DNA from: Nemertoderma westbladi
Taxonomy: Eukaryota; Xenacoelomorpha; Nemertodermatida; Nemertodermatidae
Reading direction: 5' to 3'
DNA: 47,696 nucleotides
Assembly: GCA_032718475.1 (NCBI GenBank)
Contig: JAUCBJ010002209.1
Span: 1-47,696, forward strand
Under the pieces are notes generated by a model, which did not search any database, was not told the DNA's origin, and saw nothing but the letters and a program-made list of their open reading frames with translations. Position numbers and translations under genes: made by a program. The first letter of the stretch is position 1; every line of letters begins with the position of its first letter. Below, one piece after another: positions 1 through 10,530 of the stretch.

Positions 1-71
1 GTGGACATTTATATATTATATATTACTGTATTATACAGCCAGATATGCTGATATATTATTACTTTACTACA
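1..71 (+). repeat. 5' LTR, last 71 bases
   Basis: Bases 1-71 match 4941-5011 at 68 of 71 positions; the differences are at 48, 51 and 70. It ends ACTACA at 66-71, which is the inverted complement of the TGTAGT that opens the 3' LTR at 4752. About 4% divergence between the LTRs implies an insertion that is not recent, although 71 bases is a small sample. Confidence 0.9.
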
Positions 72-89
72 TGGCGCTGCGAGTAGCTC
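72..89 (+). promoter_or_regulatory. tRNA primer-binding site
   Basis: The sequence directly after the LTR begins TGGCGCTGCGAG. A TGG start immediately 3' of the LTR is the usual mark of a primer site that pairs with the CCA end of a tRNA. I do not identify which tRNA. The length is set at the conventional 18 bases. Confidence 0.65.
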
Positions 90-136
90 TATCTACGATC
101 CGCCGGGGATCAATATAGACTCCAGCAGCTGATACG

Positions 137-487
137 ATGTCGGTCGCCGGCGACACCGAATGGCTGGACCTCACCCCGGAGGAAATACAGCAGCTGGACC
201 GTCAGTCGCTGCTACAGTATTGTGCTGACGCCGGAGTTCATTACGACGGCCGAACTTCCACCCTAAACCTCCGCAAACGTTTAATCGCAACAATATCGGA
301 CGACACCCCCACGGTCCCACGTACTCCGGATTTCGCGATGATCCTCGCTAAACAACAGGCGGACTCGGATGCTCGCCTGGCTGCGGTTCTCGAGCAGACC
401 GAGGTCCGCATGGCGGAGCAACAGGCCCGATCCGACGCCCGGTTAATGGACCTCCTTGCCCAACTGGGTCGCCCTCAACCCAGTTGA
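137..487 (+). pseudogene. gag: gypsy gag, N-terminal segment
   Basis: This is an open frame of 116 residues starting at the first ATG after the primer site. The first half contains a SAP-like helix-turn-helix stretch (LDRQSLLQYCADAG, then LNLRKRL), common at the start of gag in such elements. The second half is an Ala/Gln/Arg-rich, probably coiled-coil segment with two copies of the pattern EQQARSDARL / KQQADSDARL. It stops at 485-487. The rest of gag continues in the +1 frame, overlapping by about 30 bases, with no ATG of its own near the start. I read this as a frameshifting indel near 456-487. A natural two-ORF arrangement is possible but less likely. Confidence 0.7.
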
Positions 488-1907
488 TCCAGCAGTTGAA
501 CCTGCCGCCGGAGCAGCCGCCGCCGCTGCACCGGTAAACCGACGGCGTCTCATCGACGTCACAAACCTTGACAGACTCGACACTACCGTCGACCTGCCCG
601 CTTTCCGCCGTTGGCGGAAAAGCTGGGATGTTAATGGACGTCGCCAGCAGGCGGAAACTTACCCGCGTGGGGAGCAAGTTTACGCCCTTATCTCTGCCCT
701 CGGTTCTGACCTACAGGAGGTCGTGTCAGTCACCCTCCACATCGACCTGAACAGCGTCGATACAACCACCGAACGAATTCTCGATGGACTGCAGGCCCAC
801 CTCCGCTCCAAACGGAGCATCGCCTTGGACCGCCTCGCATTCCATAAACGTCGACAGGGGCCCCAGGAACCCTTTGACGCGTTCCACGTCTCGTTGGTGG
901 AATTAGCGGATAACGCCGAACTCTGCAACCACTGCAGAGAAAACCAAATCGTGACACAGATTCTGGTCGGACTAAATTCCGCCGAAACCCAAACCGAACT
1001 GTTGAAGGTACTTCCCCAACCCACCCTCGAGGACTGCATAAAAATATGCCAGAGTTGGGAGGCCAGCGGAAAAAACCAGTCCATCCTGGGTGGTACCCGC
1101 TCCATCGCCAAAGTTTCACGGTACCAACAACAGCGGGGTCGCTCCCCTATGCGTAACGGAAATCCTAATCCCGGATACCAGAAACCCGGCTCCTCAGCGG
1201 GTCAACAACAATACAGGAGAAACCAAACCCCCAGCGGGGACCGCCGCAAAAACTGTGGCAATTGCGGCCACCCACATGCCCCCAACAGGGCTTCCTGCCC
1301 TGCCCGCGATATCGAATGTCATCGATGCGGGAAGATCGGGCACTTCCACACCGTATGCAGGTCCGGCGGATCCATTCCCAAAAATGCAAAAACACATACA
1401 GTTCTCCCCCGCAATTCCGTGAATCACCTCCAGTACCGGGCTGCCGTTTGCCAACTGGACTACGTTTCTGTGGGTCTGTCCAAATCCGGAACCGGCGACA
1501 TTCTGGGTACCATTCACCGCGCGCTACCGGACAGCGGCGCGGCTGCTTCAATCCTCAACGAGGATCTTTATCACGAGTTGGGGGGCCTCGACACATCTCT
1601 GCTTCCCTCCTCGGACCTAGATTTGGTGGCAGCAGACGGACTGCCCATCCAAACAAGAGGCCGCTACCCGGCCACTATCAAATGCGGAGAATCACGAACA
1701 ACGACGGAAATCGTAATCTCCCCAGAAACTGAAGGATTAATCCTCAGTAAGGCGGTGTGCATGGACTTAGGGATTCTCCCATCCAACTTTCCTACACCGA
1801 ACTCGCGAGGTCACAATCATTCCGCCAGATGGAACCTAGCGTCCCACATCCAGGCTGCCAAACCAGCCACCCCACTCCACATGTACCACAATCCGGACCG
1901 GTGCTAA
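456..1907 (+). pseudogene. gag: gypsy gag capsid, nucleocapsid and protease segment
   Basis: A frame of about 480 codons, opening with TTG rather than ATG; the first in-frame Met is about 230 residues in, so translation must enter from the preceding frame. Order: Ala/Pro-rich linker; capsid-like region (PAFRRWRKSWDVNG onward); basic Arg/Gln-rich stretch; one irregular Cys/His cluster (CGNCGHPH); one canonical CX2CX4HX4C zinc knuckle at about residue 288 (CHRCGKIGHFHTVC); then an aspartic protease with LPDSGAAASI, catalytic Asp at about residue 359. Gag packages the RNA and the protease cuts the polyprotein. The family-like motif CMDLGILPSNFP is near the end, after which the sensible reading moves to the -1 frame within the 1757-1907 overlap. 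Confidence 0.85.
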
Positions 1908-4186
1908 ACCCAACCATACTCCTTGAGAAGTTTGCGGACGTGTTCGACGACGAGGCTGTCCCTCTCTCCACTATCCCCGGACCCCCAATGCACATCGATC
2001 TCAAGGATGGCGCCAAACCTTACCACGTTAACGGCGTCCGACCGATCCCTTTCGCACTCCGAAACGAGGTTAAGGTTCTACTGGACGACCTCGAACGCCG
2101 GAAAGTCATCCAGCGGGTGGATGAACCCACCGATTGGGCTCACCCGCTAACAGTCGCACGGAAACCTAGCGGGAAATTACGGTTGTGTGTGGACCTCCGC
2201 CACCTGAACTCCCAGGTAAAGCGACCATTTTACCCGACGCCAAATCCACGAATTGCTGTCGCGGAGGTCGCCACTACTGCGCGATATTTCTCCGTTTTCG
2301 ATGCCGCCCGTGGATATTGGCAGGTGCCCTTGGACGAGGAATCCCAGGCGCTCACCACATTCCTCACTCCATGGGGCCGGTACAAACACCTCCGCAGTGT
2401 AATGGGCCTAATCTCCTCCGGGGACGAGTTCAACCGCCGGGGCGACGACGCGCTCCGAGGACTTCCGCGGATGGTTAAAATAGTTGACGACGTTCTTCTA
2501 TTTGACAATACACTGGAGGAACACCTCAATAGTATCCAGCGATTCCTCGAGCGATGCCGGACCAGCGGTATCTGTCTACACCCCGCTAAAGTGCAACTCG
2601 CTCAACACGAAGTCAAGTTCGGTGGCTTCCTAGTTGGGGCCGACGGCATCCGCGCTGATCCGAACAAACTCAAGGCCATCGCCTGCTTTCCACGACCGGA
2701 TAATCTCACTGACCTGCGGAGCTTTGTGGGCCTTGTGGAGCAATTGGCTCCGTTCTCCGCATCCATTGCCAAGTCAATACTCCCACTCCGACCACTCCTC
2801 AGCATTAAATCTCAATACATATGGACCAGCGACCATGAACGAGCATTTGTCGCGACCAAAAACGCTCTCACTTCGCCTCCAGTCCTGGCTCCATTCGACG
2901 CATCACACGAAACTCGCCTTGTTACGGACGCTTCCCGCCTCAAAGGACTGGGCTACGCGCTCCTACAACTCCACGATACCGAGTGGAAACTTATCGAATG
3001 TGGATCCCGCTTCACAAGCGACACCGAGTCACGGTACGCCACAATCGAACTCGAACTCTTGGCCGTTGTCTGGGCGGTTACCAAATGCCGCACTTTCCTC
3101 CTCGGGCTCCCACACTTTCAGCTGGTCACTGACCACCAGCCATTGGTGAGCATTCTTAACACCAAAGGTTACAGCGACGTCGACAACTCCCGCATACAAC
3201 GGCTAAAGTCGAAACTCGCCCCCTACATTTTCACCACCACGTGGTGCCGCGGCAAGGACCATGCCATTCCCGATGCGCTGTCACGTTCCCCCGTGGACCA
3301 GCCCACCACTGCGGACCTTGTGGAAGATGGTGAAACCGCTTTCCACCTCCGCACCGTCACTCTCGGTACCGTCTCCTCCATCGCCGGGGACGACCATCTG
3401 GAGGACCCTGTCCTCGCAGAACTTTCAGTGGTTGCCAGGGAGGACCCACACTATGTGGCTCTCCACACCACGGTTCAGACCGGTTTCCCCCCCACTTCGC
3501 GTAATGACCCCGCAGTGGGCATCTATTGGTCGATTCGAGACTCACTCACCACCGACGGTGACCTAGTTCTCTACGGCCAGCGTCTTATTATCCCCGCAGC
3601 AGCACGCCAGACTACTTTGGAACGCCTCCACACTCCTCACCAAGGCGTTGATAAATCGCTGCGACGAGCCCGGCAGTGCGTCTACTGGCACGGGCTCACC
3701 AATGACGTCAGGACATCAGTGGCCAGCTGCCCATCCTGTTTACGCCACCGGGCGACCCCGCCCAAAGAACCATTCCTGGAGGAACCCCCACCCACCCGCG
3801 TGTTCGAGGACGTCTCTGCAGACTTCTTCTCCCTCAATGGTCGCCACTTCCTCGCTATGGCGGACCGCTACAGTGGCTGGCCGGAGCTATATACCTTCCC
3901 AAGTCCTCCAAATGCCATTCAAACCACCAACGCCCTCCGCCAGTGGTTTATTCGATACGGCATCCCTACCCGGCTCCGCTCAGACGGCGGAACACCACTC
4001 ACAGCCGCCACAACTACCGACTTCCTACGTGAGTGGGGCGTTACCCCGGTTACCTCATCTGCGGAATACCCCCAGGGTAATGGTCATGCTGAGGCCACGG
4101 TAAAGGCCCTCAAAGGCCTCCTCAGCAAAACGGGAGGGTCCCCAAATTCGGCAGCTTTCACTGAGGGTCTCCTGGCCCTCCGCTAA
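1757..4186 (+). pseudogene. pol: gypsy pol: RT, RNase H and integrase, cut before the integrase C-terminus
   Basis: An 809-codon frame, opening with GTG, not a real start. RT: CVDLRHLN, FDAARGYWQVPL, and IVDDV with the catalytic Asp pair at residues 244-245 (Ile in place of the usual Tyr). RNase H: VTDAS (Asp ~391), ELELLAVVWA, VTDHQPL; then the conserved GKDHAIPDALSRSP. Integrase: H-H-C-C zinc finger (LHTPHQG and CPSC), then catalytic Asp ~689, Asp ~743 and Glu ~779. The last two are 36 residues apart, the D-X35-E spacing of retroviral-type integrases. All catalytic residues I can place are present. A stop at 4184-4186 cuts the frame just after LLALR; homologous C-terminal sequence resumes one base later, consistent with a single extra T at 4184. 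Confidence 0.9.
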
Positions 4187-4724
4187 CAGCCCTCGTGAGA
4201 GCGGATTCTCGCCGTCCCAGATCCTTTACGGGCACCCACTACGAACACGCATTCCCGCGCACCATAGTGCCTTCAAATCAGACCACCAGGCCGCTAGGCG
4301 GCGCCTGGACGAGGTCTCCCCAGCGTTACATGCTGCCCGAGTCACCAACTACAATAAAGCGGCTCACAACCTCCCTCCCCTTGCAGTCAACGACCCAGTC
4401 CTCATCCAGGACCCCCGTACCAAGCGGTGGAACCGCAAGGGTACGGTTGTAGAGACTGCACCCCACCGGAAACTCACGGTCCGGACCCCCTCCAGCCGCA
4501 CCATCACCCGGAATCGTCGGTTCCTACTCCGTGACACCTCCCTCCCAGGGTCTTCCGGCGATGCCAAACTCCTGGCCAATACACCAGCGGCCGCGGCAGA
4601 CATTGACTCATCCCGGCCACCTAAAACTGTCACATGGGACCACCAGCTGGTCCAAGCCCACACGAGCCCAGCACAACCCCGCAGATATCCCTCTAGGCGC
4701 AGAAAACCACCTGTGCGTTTATAA
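4185..4724 (+). pseudogene. gypsy integrase C-terminal segment, displaced frame
   Basis: About 179 codons without a stop, ending TAA at 4722-4724, in the frame one base after that of the preceding pol segment. It has no start codon of its own and continues the integrase. It contains GFSPSQILYGHPLRTR, a typical post-core motif, then a GPY/F-like module (NDPVLIQDPRTKRW, followed by RNRRFLLRD), which in gypsy integrases helps bind DNA and choose targets. The tail is Pro/Arg-rich. Without a frameshift event this copy would make an integrase lacking this domain. Confidence 0.8.
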
Positions 4725-4742
4725 CTCGCTACACACGAGCTC

Positions 4743-4751
4743 GAAGGGGGG
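4743..4751 (+). promoter_or_regulatory. polypurine tract
   Basis: The run GAAGGGGGG lies directly against the TGTAGT start of the 3' LTR. This is the expected place for the RNase H-resistant primer of plus-strand DNA synthesis. Confidence 0.8.
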
Positions 4752-5011
4752 TGTAGTGACATCAGGACTTCAGACTATATTACATGGCTCGCCCCATATA
4801 CATAGGCCATGCGACTACTGATATATAGGACTCAGTACTAACTGCAGTATCACGGTTTTACATAGTTTGGCCTTGGGTATATCTCCGTACTGCATGCATC
4901 AGTACTGCATGCACTACCGGGATACATTGCACTTCTGTACGTGGACATTTATATATTATATATTACTGTATTATACAGCCAGATATGTTGCTATATTATT
5001 ACTTTACTATA
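4752..5011 (+). repeat. 3' LTR, 260 bp
   Basis: Begins TGTAGTGACATC after the polypurine tract and ends ACTTTACTATA; the 5' LTR ends ACTTTACTACA, so the terminal CA has mutated to TA here. It contains a direct repeat GTACTGCATGCA at 4887 and 4902. The right flank, ATCTC at 5012-5016, would be one half of a 5-bp target duplication; the other half is off the window. Confidence 0.88.
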
Positions 5012-5059
5012 ATCTCTATAGAATCTAAAAAAAACCACAGGGGGGGGGGGTTGGTGGGG
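5012..5059. other. junction between LTR element and RTE fragment, with G11 run
   Basis: This short stretch holds an A8 run and a run of 11 G (5040-5050) followed by a G/T-rich segment. I see no gene in it. Homopolymers of this kind are polymerase-slippage and assembly hot spots, so the exact join is uncertain. Confidence 0.6.
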
Positions 5060-5887
5060 GTGGAGGAAGGGTCGAGGAAATCCTGCCACCTACCTAACTG
5101 ATCTAGACTTTGCTGATGACTTAGCAGTACTCTCAGAATCACTAGAGGGAGCCCAACGGCTCCTCAGCTCATTAGAACATGCTGCTTCTAGTGTTGGTCT
5201 TTTTATTAACTCCAGAAAGACCAAAATTTTGACAGTTAACTTTGAAAGTCCTCAGCAAGTCTCGGATCGGATGAGCATAAGCTCAAAGGATGGTATGCTT
5301 GAGCATGTGGATGACTTCTGTTACCTGGGATCATGGATCCGGAAGTCAGGCGAGGACCTTCGAATACGTAAGGGAAAGGCATGGGCAGCCTTGAATAGGC
5401 TTTCCAGGATTTGGAAGACACCGAGAATTAATCGGAAACTTAAGGTCCGATTACTTAGAGCAGCAGTAGTTCCAGTACTCCTCTATGGGAGTCCATGCTG
5501 GGCTCTAACTGCTGAGGACACTAAATCTCTGGATGGCACATTCACAAGAATGCTACACCGGGTTCATTGTGTCAAGTACAATGCACACATCTCCAGCCAG
5601 ATATTATATAACATTGGAGGTGTCTCATTGGTTCTCCCAAGCTTGACACTAGATCAAAATCGCCTCCCCTTTGCAGGACATTGCTTTCGCCGTGAGGACC
5701 AGCCTGTGCATAATCTTATGCTTTGGCAGCCTCACGGGGCGAATAAGCATGGTGGACTCCAATGACTTTCTTGAGACGTATATTAAAGGACACTGGCTTT
5801 GAGGATGCGGTTGATCTAGCAAATGTCATGGGTGATAGGGAGTTGTGGCGCCGCAATCTTGTCGACAAGTCGGCAAAGCATTCTTAA
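5060..5887 (+). pseudogene. RTE-like non-LTR retrotransposon, 3' fragment of the RT gene
   Basis: Conceptual translation from about 5070 gives the end of an RT: NPATYLTDLDFADDLAVLS (motif C, FADD), then HVDDFCYLGSWI, RKGKAWAALNRLSRIWKT, a VLLYGS motif, and the C-terminal region of this element class. The same motifs occur in the second element at 11578-14566, from which it differs too much to be the same family. The 5' two-thirds, with the endonuclease, is absent. The frame ends in TGA at 5763-5765; matching sequence (TFLRRILKDTG to the end) continues in another frame to a TAA at 5885-5887, so there is a frameshifting indel near 5745-5762. There is no functional start. Confidence 0.85.
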
Positions 5888-5913
5888 TATATATATATAA
5901 TATATATATATAA
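5885..5913 (+). repeat. (TA)n tail of the RTE-like fragment
   Basis: TA-dinucleotide tract with two TAA interruptions that starts inside the stop codon of the RT fragment. RTE-type elements typically end in a short tandem repeat rather than poly(A), so this is best read as the element's 3' tail. Confidence 0.7.
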
Positions 5914-6516
5914 TGCAGCTGCAATGCAGCATGCCGATCGTAGTAGTGGTTCATTCACTACACTACTTTCGTTCATGTAAAAATGCACTCGTACCAGCAC
6001 ACTGTAAAGTGCTACTTTGCACACAAGTACTGTATGTAAATAGTTATTATTATAAGTGTTAGTAACATATTACCTACTGCTGTACAAAGGAAAATGTATT
6101 TTTTATTGATTTATTTCAGACGAGTTAAGCACTTAAACAGCTAACAGCTACAGTACGTCAATTAACCCTGTATAAGGTTGCCTCTACTCTTACCCACGTG
6201 ACAGAGAAGATCCTCACCCATCTCGCTGGCTATCAACCTATCGATTCATCGAGTTTGGAGTAAGAAAATAAGATTTCTAGATTTACCGCTGACTTTCAAT
6301 CAACATGCAAATTTCAAAGTCTTTTTTAAAGTTCACCCTCAAAAGCTCCTGGTCATGAATATTTATTTGGTTTTTGTCGTTTTTTTACTTGAAATGAAAT
6401 ATTTTTAAATTGGCCCTTTTGTGCCACCAAAAAAATTACACATTTTGTATCAATTATAAAAAAAAAATGTGTACATGCCCTTGCAGGCGCTTGGGGAATA
6501 AAACACCACTCGTACC
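5914..6516. other. unique AT-rich sequence without recognised gene
   Basis: I see no long open frame, RNA gene or element motif here. It includes a GCAGCTGCAATGCAGCATGC segment just after the TA tract, several A and T runs, and one splice-acceptor-like string at about 6105-6119 that is not followed by a usable open frame. Confidence 0.6.
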
Positions 6517-8290
6517 GTAATGTTATAAAGTGATGTTTATTTGTATACTGTAGTAAAGCTATAAAGTGTTGTTTATTTGTATAGTAATGCTATAAAGTCC
6601 TGTTAATTTGTATAGTAATGCTAAGAAGTGCTGTTTATTTGTATAATAATGCTAAGAAGTGCTGTTTATTTGTATAGTAATGCTAAGAAGTTATGTTTAT
6701 TTGTATAGTAATGCTAAGAAGTGCTGTTTATTTGTATAGTAATGCTAAGAAGTGCTGTTTATTTGTATAGTAATGCTAAGAAGTGATGTTTATTTGTATA
6801 GTAATGCTAAGAAGTGCTGTTTATTTGTATAGTAATGCTATAAAGTGCTGTTTATTTGTATAGTAGTGCTAAGAAGTGCTGTTTATTTGTATAGTAATGC
6901 TAAGAAGTGCTGTTTATTTGTATAGTAATGCTAAGACGTGCTGTTTATTTGTATAGTAATGCTAAGAAGTGCTGTTTATTTGTATAGTAATGCCATAAAG
7001 TGCTGTTTATTTGTATATTAATGCTAAGAAGTGCTGTTTATTTGTATAGTAATGCTAAGAAGTGCTGTTTATTTGTATAGTAATGCTAAGAAGTGTTGTT
7101 TATTTGTATAGTAATGCTAAGAAGTGCTGTTTATTTGTATAGTAATGCTAAGAAGTGCTGTTAATTTGTATAGTAATGCTAAGAAGTGCTGTTTATTTGT
7201 ATAGTAATGCTAAGAAGTGCTGTTTATTTGTATAGTAGTGCTAAGAAGTGCTGTTTATTTGTATAGTAATGCTATAAAGTGCTGTTTATTTGTATAGTAA
7301 TGGTAAGAAGTGCTGTTAATTTGTATAGTAATGTTAAGAAGTGCTGTTTATTTGTATAGTGTAATGCTAAGAAGTGCTGTTTATTTGTATAGTAATGCTA
7401 AGAAGTGCTGTTTATTTGTATAGTAATGCTAAGAAGTGCTGTTTATTTGTATAGTAATGCTAAGACGTGCTGTTTATTTGTATAGTAATGCTAAGAAGTG
7501 CTGTTTATTTGTATAGTAATGCCATAAAGTGCTGTTTATTTGTATATTAATGCTAAGAAGTGCTGTTTATTTGTATAGTAATGCTAAGAAGTGTTGTTTA
7601 TTTGTATAGTAATGCTAAGAAGTGCTGTTTATTTGTATAGTAGTGCTAAGAAGTGCTGTTTATTTGTATAGTAATGCTAAGAAGTGCTGTTTATTTGTAT
7701 AGTAATGCTAAGAAGTGCTGTTTATTTGTATAGTATGCTAAGAAGTGCTGTTTATTTGTATAGTAATGCTAAGAAGTGTTGTTTATTTGTATAGTAATGC
7801 TAAGAAGTGCTGTTTATTTGTATAGTAGTGCTAAGAAGTGCTGTTTATTTGTATAGTAATGCTAAGAAGTGCTGTTTATTTGTATAGTAATGCTAAGAAG
7901 TGCTGTTTATTTGTATAGTATGCTAAGAAGTGCTGTTTATTTGTATAGTAATGCTAAGAAGTGCTGTTTATTTGTATAGTAATGCTAAGAAGTTCTGTTT
8001 ATTTGTATAGTAATGCTAAGAAGTGCTGTTTATTTGTATAGTAATGCTAAGAAGTGCTGTTTATTTGTATAGTAATGCTAAGAAGTGCTGTTTATTTGTA
8101 TAGTAATGCTAAGAAGTGCTGTTTATTTGTATAGTAATGCTAAGAAGTGCTGTTTATTTGTATAGTAATGCTAAGAAGTGCTGTTTATTTGTATAGTAAT
8201 GCTAAGAAGTGCTGTTTATTTGTATAGTAATGCTAAGAAGTGCTGTTTACTTGTATAGTAATGCTATAAAGTGCTGTTTATTTGTATAGT
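6517..8290. repeat. 31-bp satellite, block A (~57 copies, diverged)
   Basis: Tandem 31-bp unit containing CTGTTTATTTGTATAGTAA followed by TGCTAAGAAGTG. This block is the most variable of the three: units alternate AAGAAGTG with ATAAAGTG, and there are unit-specific changes (GACGTG, GCCATAAAG, GTATATTAA) and small indels. The array continues after each of two transposon insertions, so blocks A, B and C were one array. Confidence 0.97.
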
Positions 8291-8296
8291 TTGTTC

Positions 8297-10281
8297 ATTC
8301 CATATTCAAAAGTTAGAAAGCGTTCTAAGAAACCGAAGTGGATGTCTAAAAATATATGGCAGTTGATTAGCATCAAACGGAAATTATGGGACTCCTATAC
8401 GAAAACACCATCAACAACAATGTACAATGAATACAAATCCATACGTAATCAATGTCCAAAGGCACAGGTCCGCCAAGCACAATACAGGCACAATACAACT
8501 ACGAAAAGGCATCAGCTTCAAATGCTGCAACAAACCCTAAAGAGTTCTGGAAATACATTCACTCAAAACGAACAATAAAGCCATCAGTTCACAACCTCAT
8601 CGACATGGCCGGCAATCTAGTTACTAACAACAAAGATAAAGCGACAGTTCTAAATAATCACTACCACTTGATATCTACTAGTGAAATACTCCCCATTCCC
8701 ACAGTTCAGGACACCCCTACATACAATGCGCCACTTGTAACCATTGATTTCACCCCAGATATTGTACTGGAAGCGATAGGTAAAATTAACTCTTCCAGTG
8801 CACCTGGCCCCGATGGAATTTATCCAATTATGTTGGTTGAACTATCGCCTGTACTTATAACACCTCTCTCAACGATGTTTCAACAATCTATGGACGCTGC
8901 GAAAGTACCAACCGAATGGAAACAAGCCAATATAACCCCCATATTTAAACGAGGTAAGAAGACATCTCCCGAAAACTACAGAAAGGTCAGTTTAACTTCT
9001 GTAATCTCAAAATTAATGGAACGAATTGTGGTTGCTGGTATGTGGACTCACCTAAAAGAAAACGTTTTAATGGCAAATCAACAATATGGATTTCAAATGG
9101 GTCGATCCTGTACACTTCAATTGCTGGATGTAATTTATAACTGGTCGCTGGCAGTGGACAACAAACAATGTACTGACATAGTATACTTGGACTTCTCAAA
9201 GGCTTTTGATGCTGTTCCCCATAAGAGGTTAATACACAAACTAGAGTCTCTTGGCTTTGCAGGGAACCTTCTAGGATGGATTGAAGACTTCTTGTCGGAT
9301 CGAGTGCAGAGGGTGGTTGTTGAAGGAGAATTCTCGGATTGGTTGGCAGTGCGCAGTGGAGTCCCACAAGGAAGTCTGGCGGCTGTGCTTTGCTTTCTCT
9401 GCTATGTGAATGACCTACCATCTCTTGTTCGATTTTTAATTTATTTATTTGCGGACGACACTAAGGACTCAGTAGTTTTTAATCCACACCCATGCCCTGC
9501 GATTGGTCCCTTACAATCGGACTTAGACATTCTTTACAACTGGAGTTTGACGTGGCAGTTGAGTTTCAACTTTACAAAATGTAAAATTATGCATATAGGA
9601 TACGACAACCCTTGCCTTCCATATCAACTTGGTGATCACATTCTAGAACGGACATCCAAAGAAAAAGACCTTGGTGTTATATTCCAAAATGACCTTTCAT
9701 TCGGCCACCATATTGCAACGATCGTGAAAAAAGCAAACCGAACTCTTGGATTAATATATCGGACATTCAAGCACCTGGATGGGGATATCTTCATCAGTCT
9801 CTACAAAGCCCTCGTACGACCAACACTGGAGTATGCCTCCACCGTCTGGTCGCCACATCGGATCGGAGAGACACGGCTGATTGAATCAGTCCAACGGCGA
9901 GCTACTCGGTTAGTAGCCAACCTGCGAGACACACCGTACCCTCTTCGCTTGCGGCAACTGGGCCTCCCGACCCTCGAGTATCGTCGCCACCGCGCTGACC
10001 TCGTCCAGGTCTATCGGTATCTGTCGGGTCTTGAGTCAGTCGACCATCTATTTACTCTCTCCTCCAGCAGTACTCGCGGCCATTCCTTAAAACTCCAGAA
10101 ACCACATGCGAGATTACTCCAACGGAACTCTACCTTCCACTTCCGGGTCATTGACCCATGGAATGCACTGACCGATAATATAGTCACCTCACCCTCGCTA
10201 AACACCTTCAAATCCAGGCTGAACACTCATTATAAACATTTACCCCTGAAATTCACCCCCTCGTGGTGGAACCTCACATAA
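8297..10281 (+). pseudogene. CR1/Jockey-like reverse transcriptase, frameshifted near the start
   Basis: The first part (about 8297-8487) reads KVRKRSKKPKWMSKNIW, the usual linker after the endonuclease. The main frame, open from 8452 to 10281, gives the RT: NPKEFWKYIHSK, SSAPGPDGI, YLDFSKAFDAVPHKRL (catalytic Asp ~247), GVPQGS, LFADDT (Asp ~335-336), KEKDLGVIF, then the thumb region (LVRPTLEYASTVWSPH) to the end. The two frames are joined across an 11-bp tandem duplication (8477-8498), which breaks the gene. The segment after GVPQGS, LAAVLCFLCYVNDLP, departs from the usual VLGPLLF-type wording, a further sign of decay. Catalytic Asp residues are intact. The ATG at 8452 is not a natural start. 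Confidence 0.88.
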
Positions 10282-10339
10282 TCCACTTATTACCTGCATT
10301 AATAATCACCAACTTTTATTCATCACATTAACGTTGTTT

Positions 10340-10530
10340 TATCTATCATATATTTTAAAATTTTTTAATTACAACACCAACTTTCATTCGTTGTTTTATC
10401 ATATATTTTTAAATTTTCAATTACAGCACCAACTATGTTCTATCATATATTTTTAAATCTTTAATTACAACACCAACTTTCATTCGTTGTTTTATCATAT
10501 ATTTTTTATATTTTTAATTAATTTTATTTC
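10340..10530 (+). repeat. short tandem repeats in the CR1-like 3' UTR
   Basis: Four imperfect copies of a ~44-53-bp unit begin with TATCATATATTTT at about 10344, 10397, 10441 and 10493 and share ACAACACCAACTTTCATTCG. They lie in the element's 3' UTR. Confidence 0.8.

Larger units (their letters stand above)
1..5011 (+). mobile_element. Ty3/gypsy LTR retrotransposon, decayed, 5' LTR cut by window edge
   Basis: An LTR retrotransposon copies itself through RNA and inserts with its own integrase. The parts occur in canonical order: partial 5' LTR (1-71), primer-binding site (from 72), gag with zinc knuckles, DSG protease, RT, RNase H, integrase, polypurine tract (4743-4751) and 3' LTR (4752-5011). 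The RT-RNase H-integrase order marks Ty3/gypsy rather than copia. The wording of the RT, with VMGLISSGDEFNRRGD and IVDDV, resembles the invertebrate 'K02A2.6-like' group (recalled family knowledge, not a search). The coding region is split over four consecutive frame segments, so this copy looks non-autonomous. Coding GC is clearly higher than in the AT-rich surroundings. The first ~189 bases of the 5' LTR and the left target-site duplication lie outside the window. Confidence 0.93.

Noticed and set aside
348-3545. Antisense and alternative-frame open stretches over the gypsy element
   Set aside because: They are shadows of the gag and pol frames, produced by high GC content, with no domain of their own.
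5229-5765. 178-codon frame as an independent gene
   Set aside because: It has no ATG at its start, and the RT motif C lies upstream in the same frame, so it is an internal part of a truncated retrotransposon.
6100-6125. Splice-acceptor-like string TTGATTTATTTCAG on the + strand
   Set aside because: All three frames meet a stop within a few codons and no exon-like sequence follows; such strings are frequent in AT-rich DNA.
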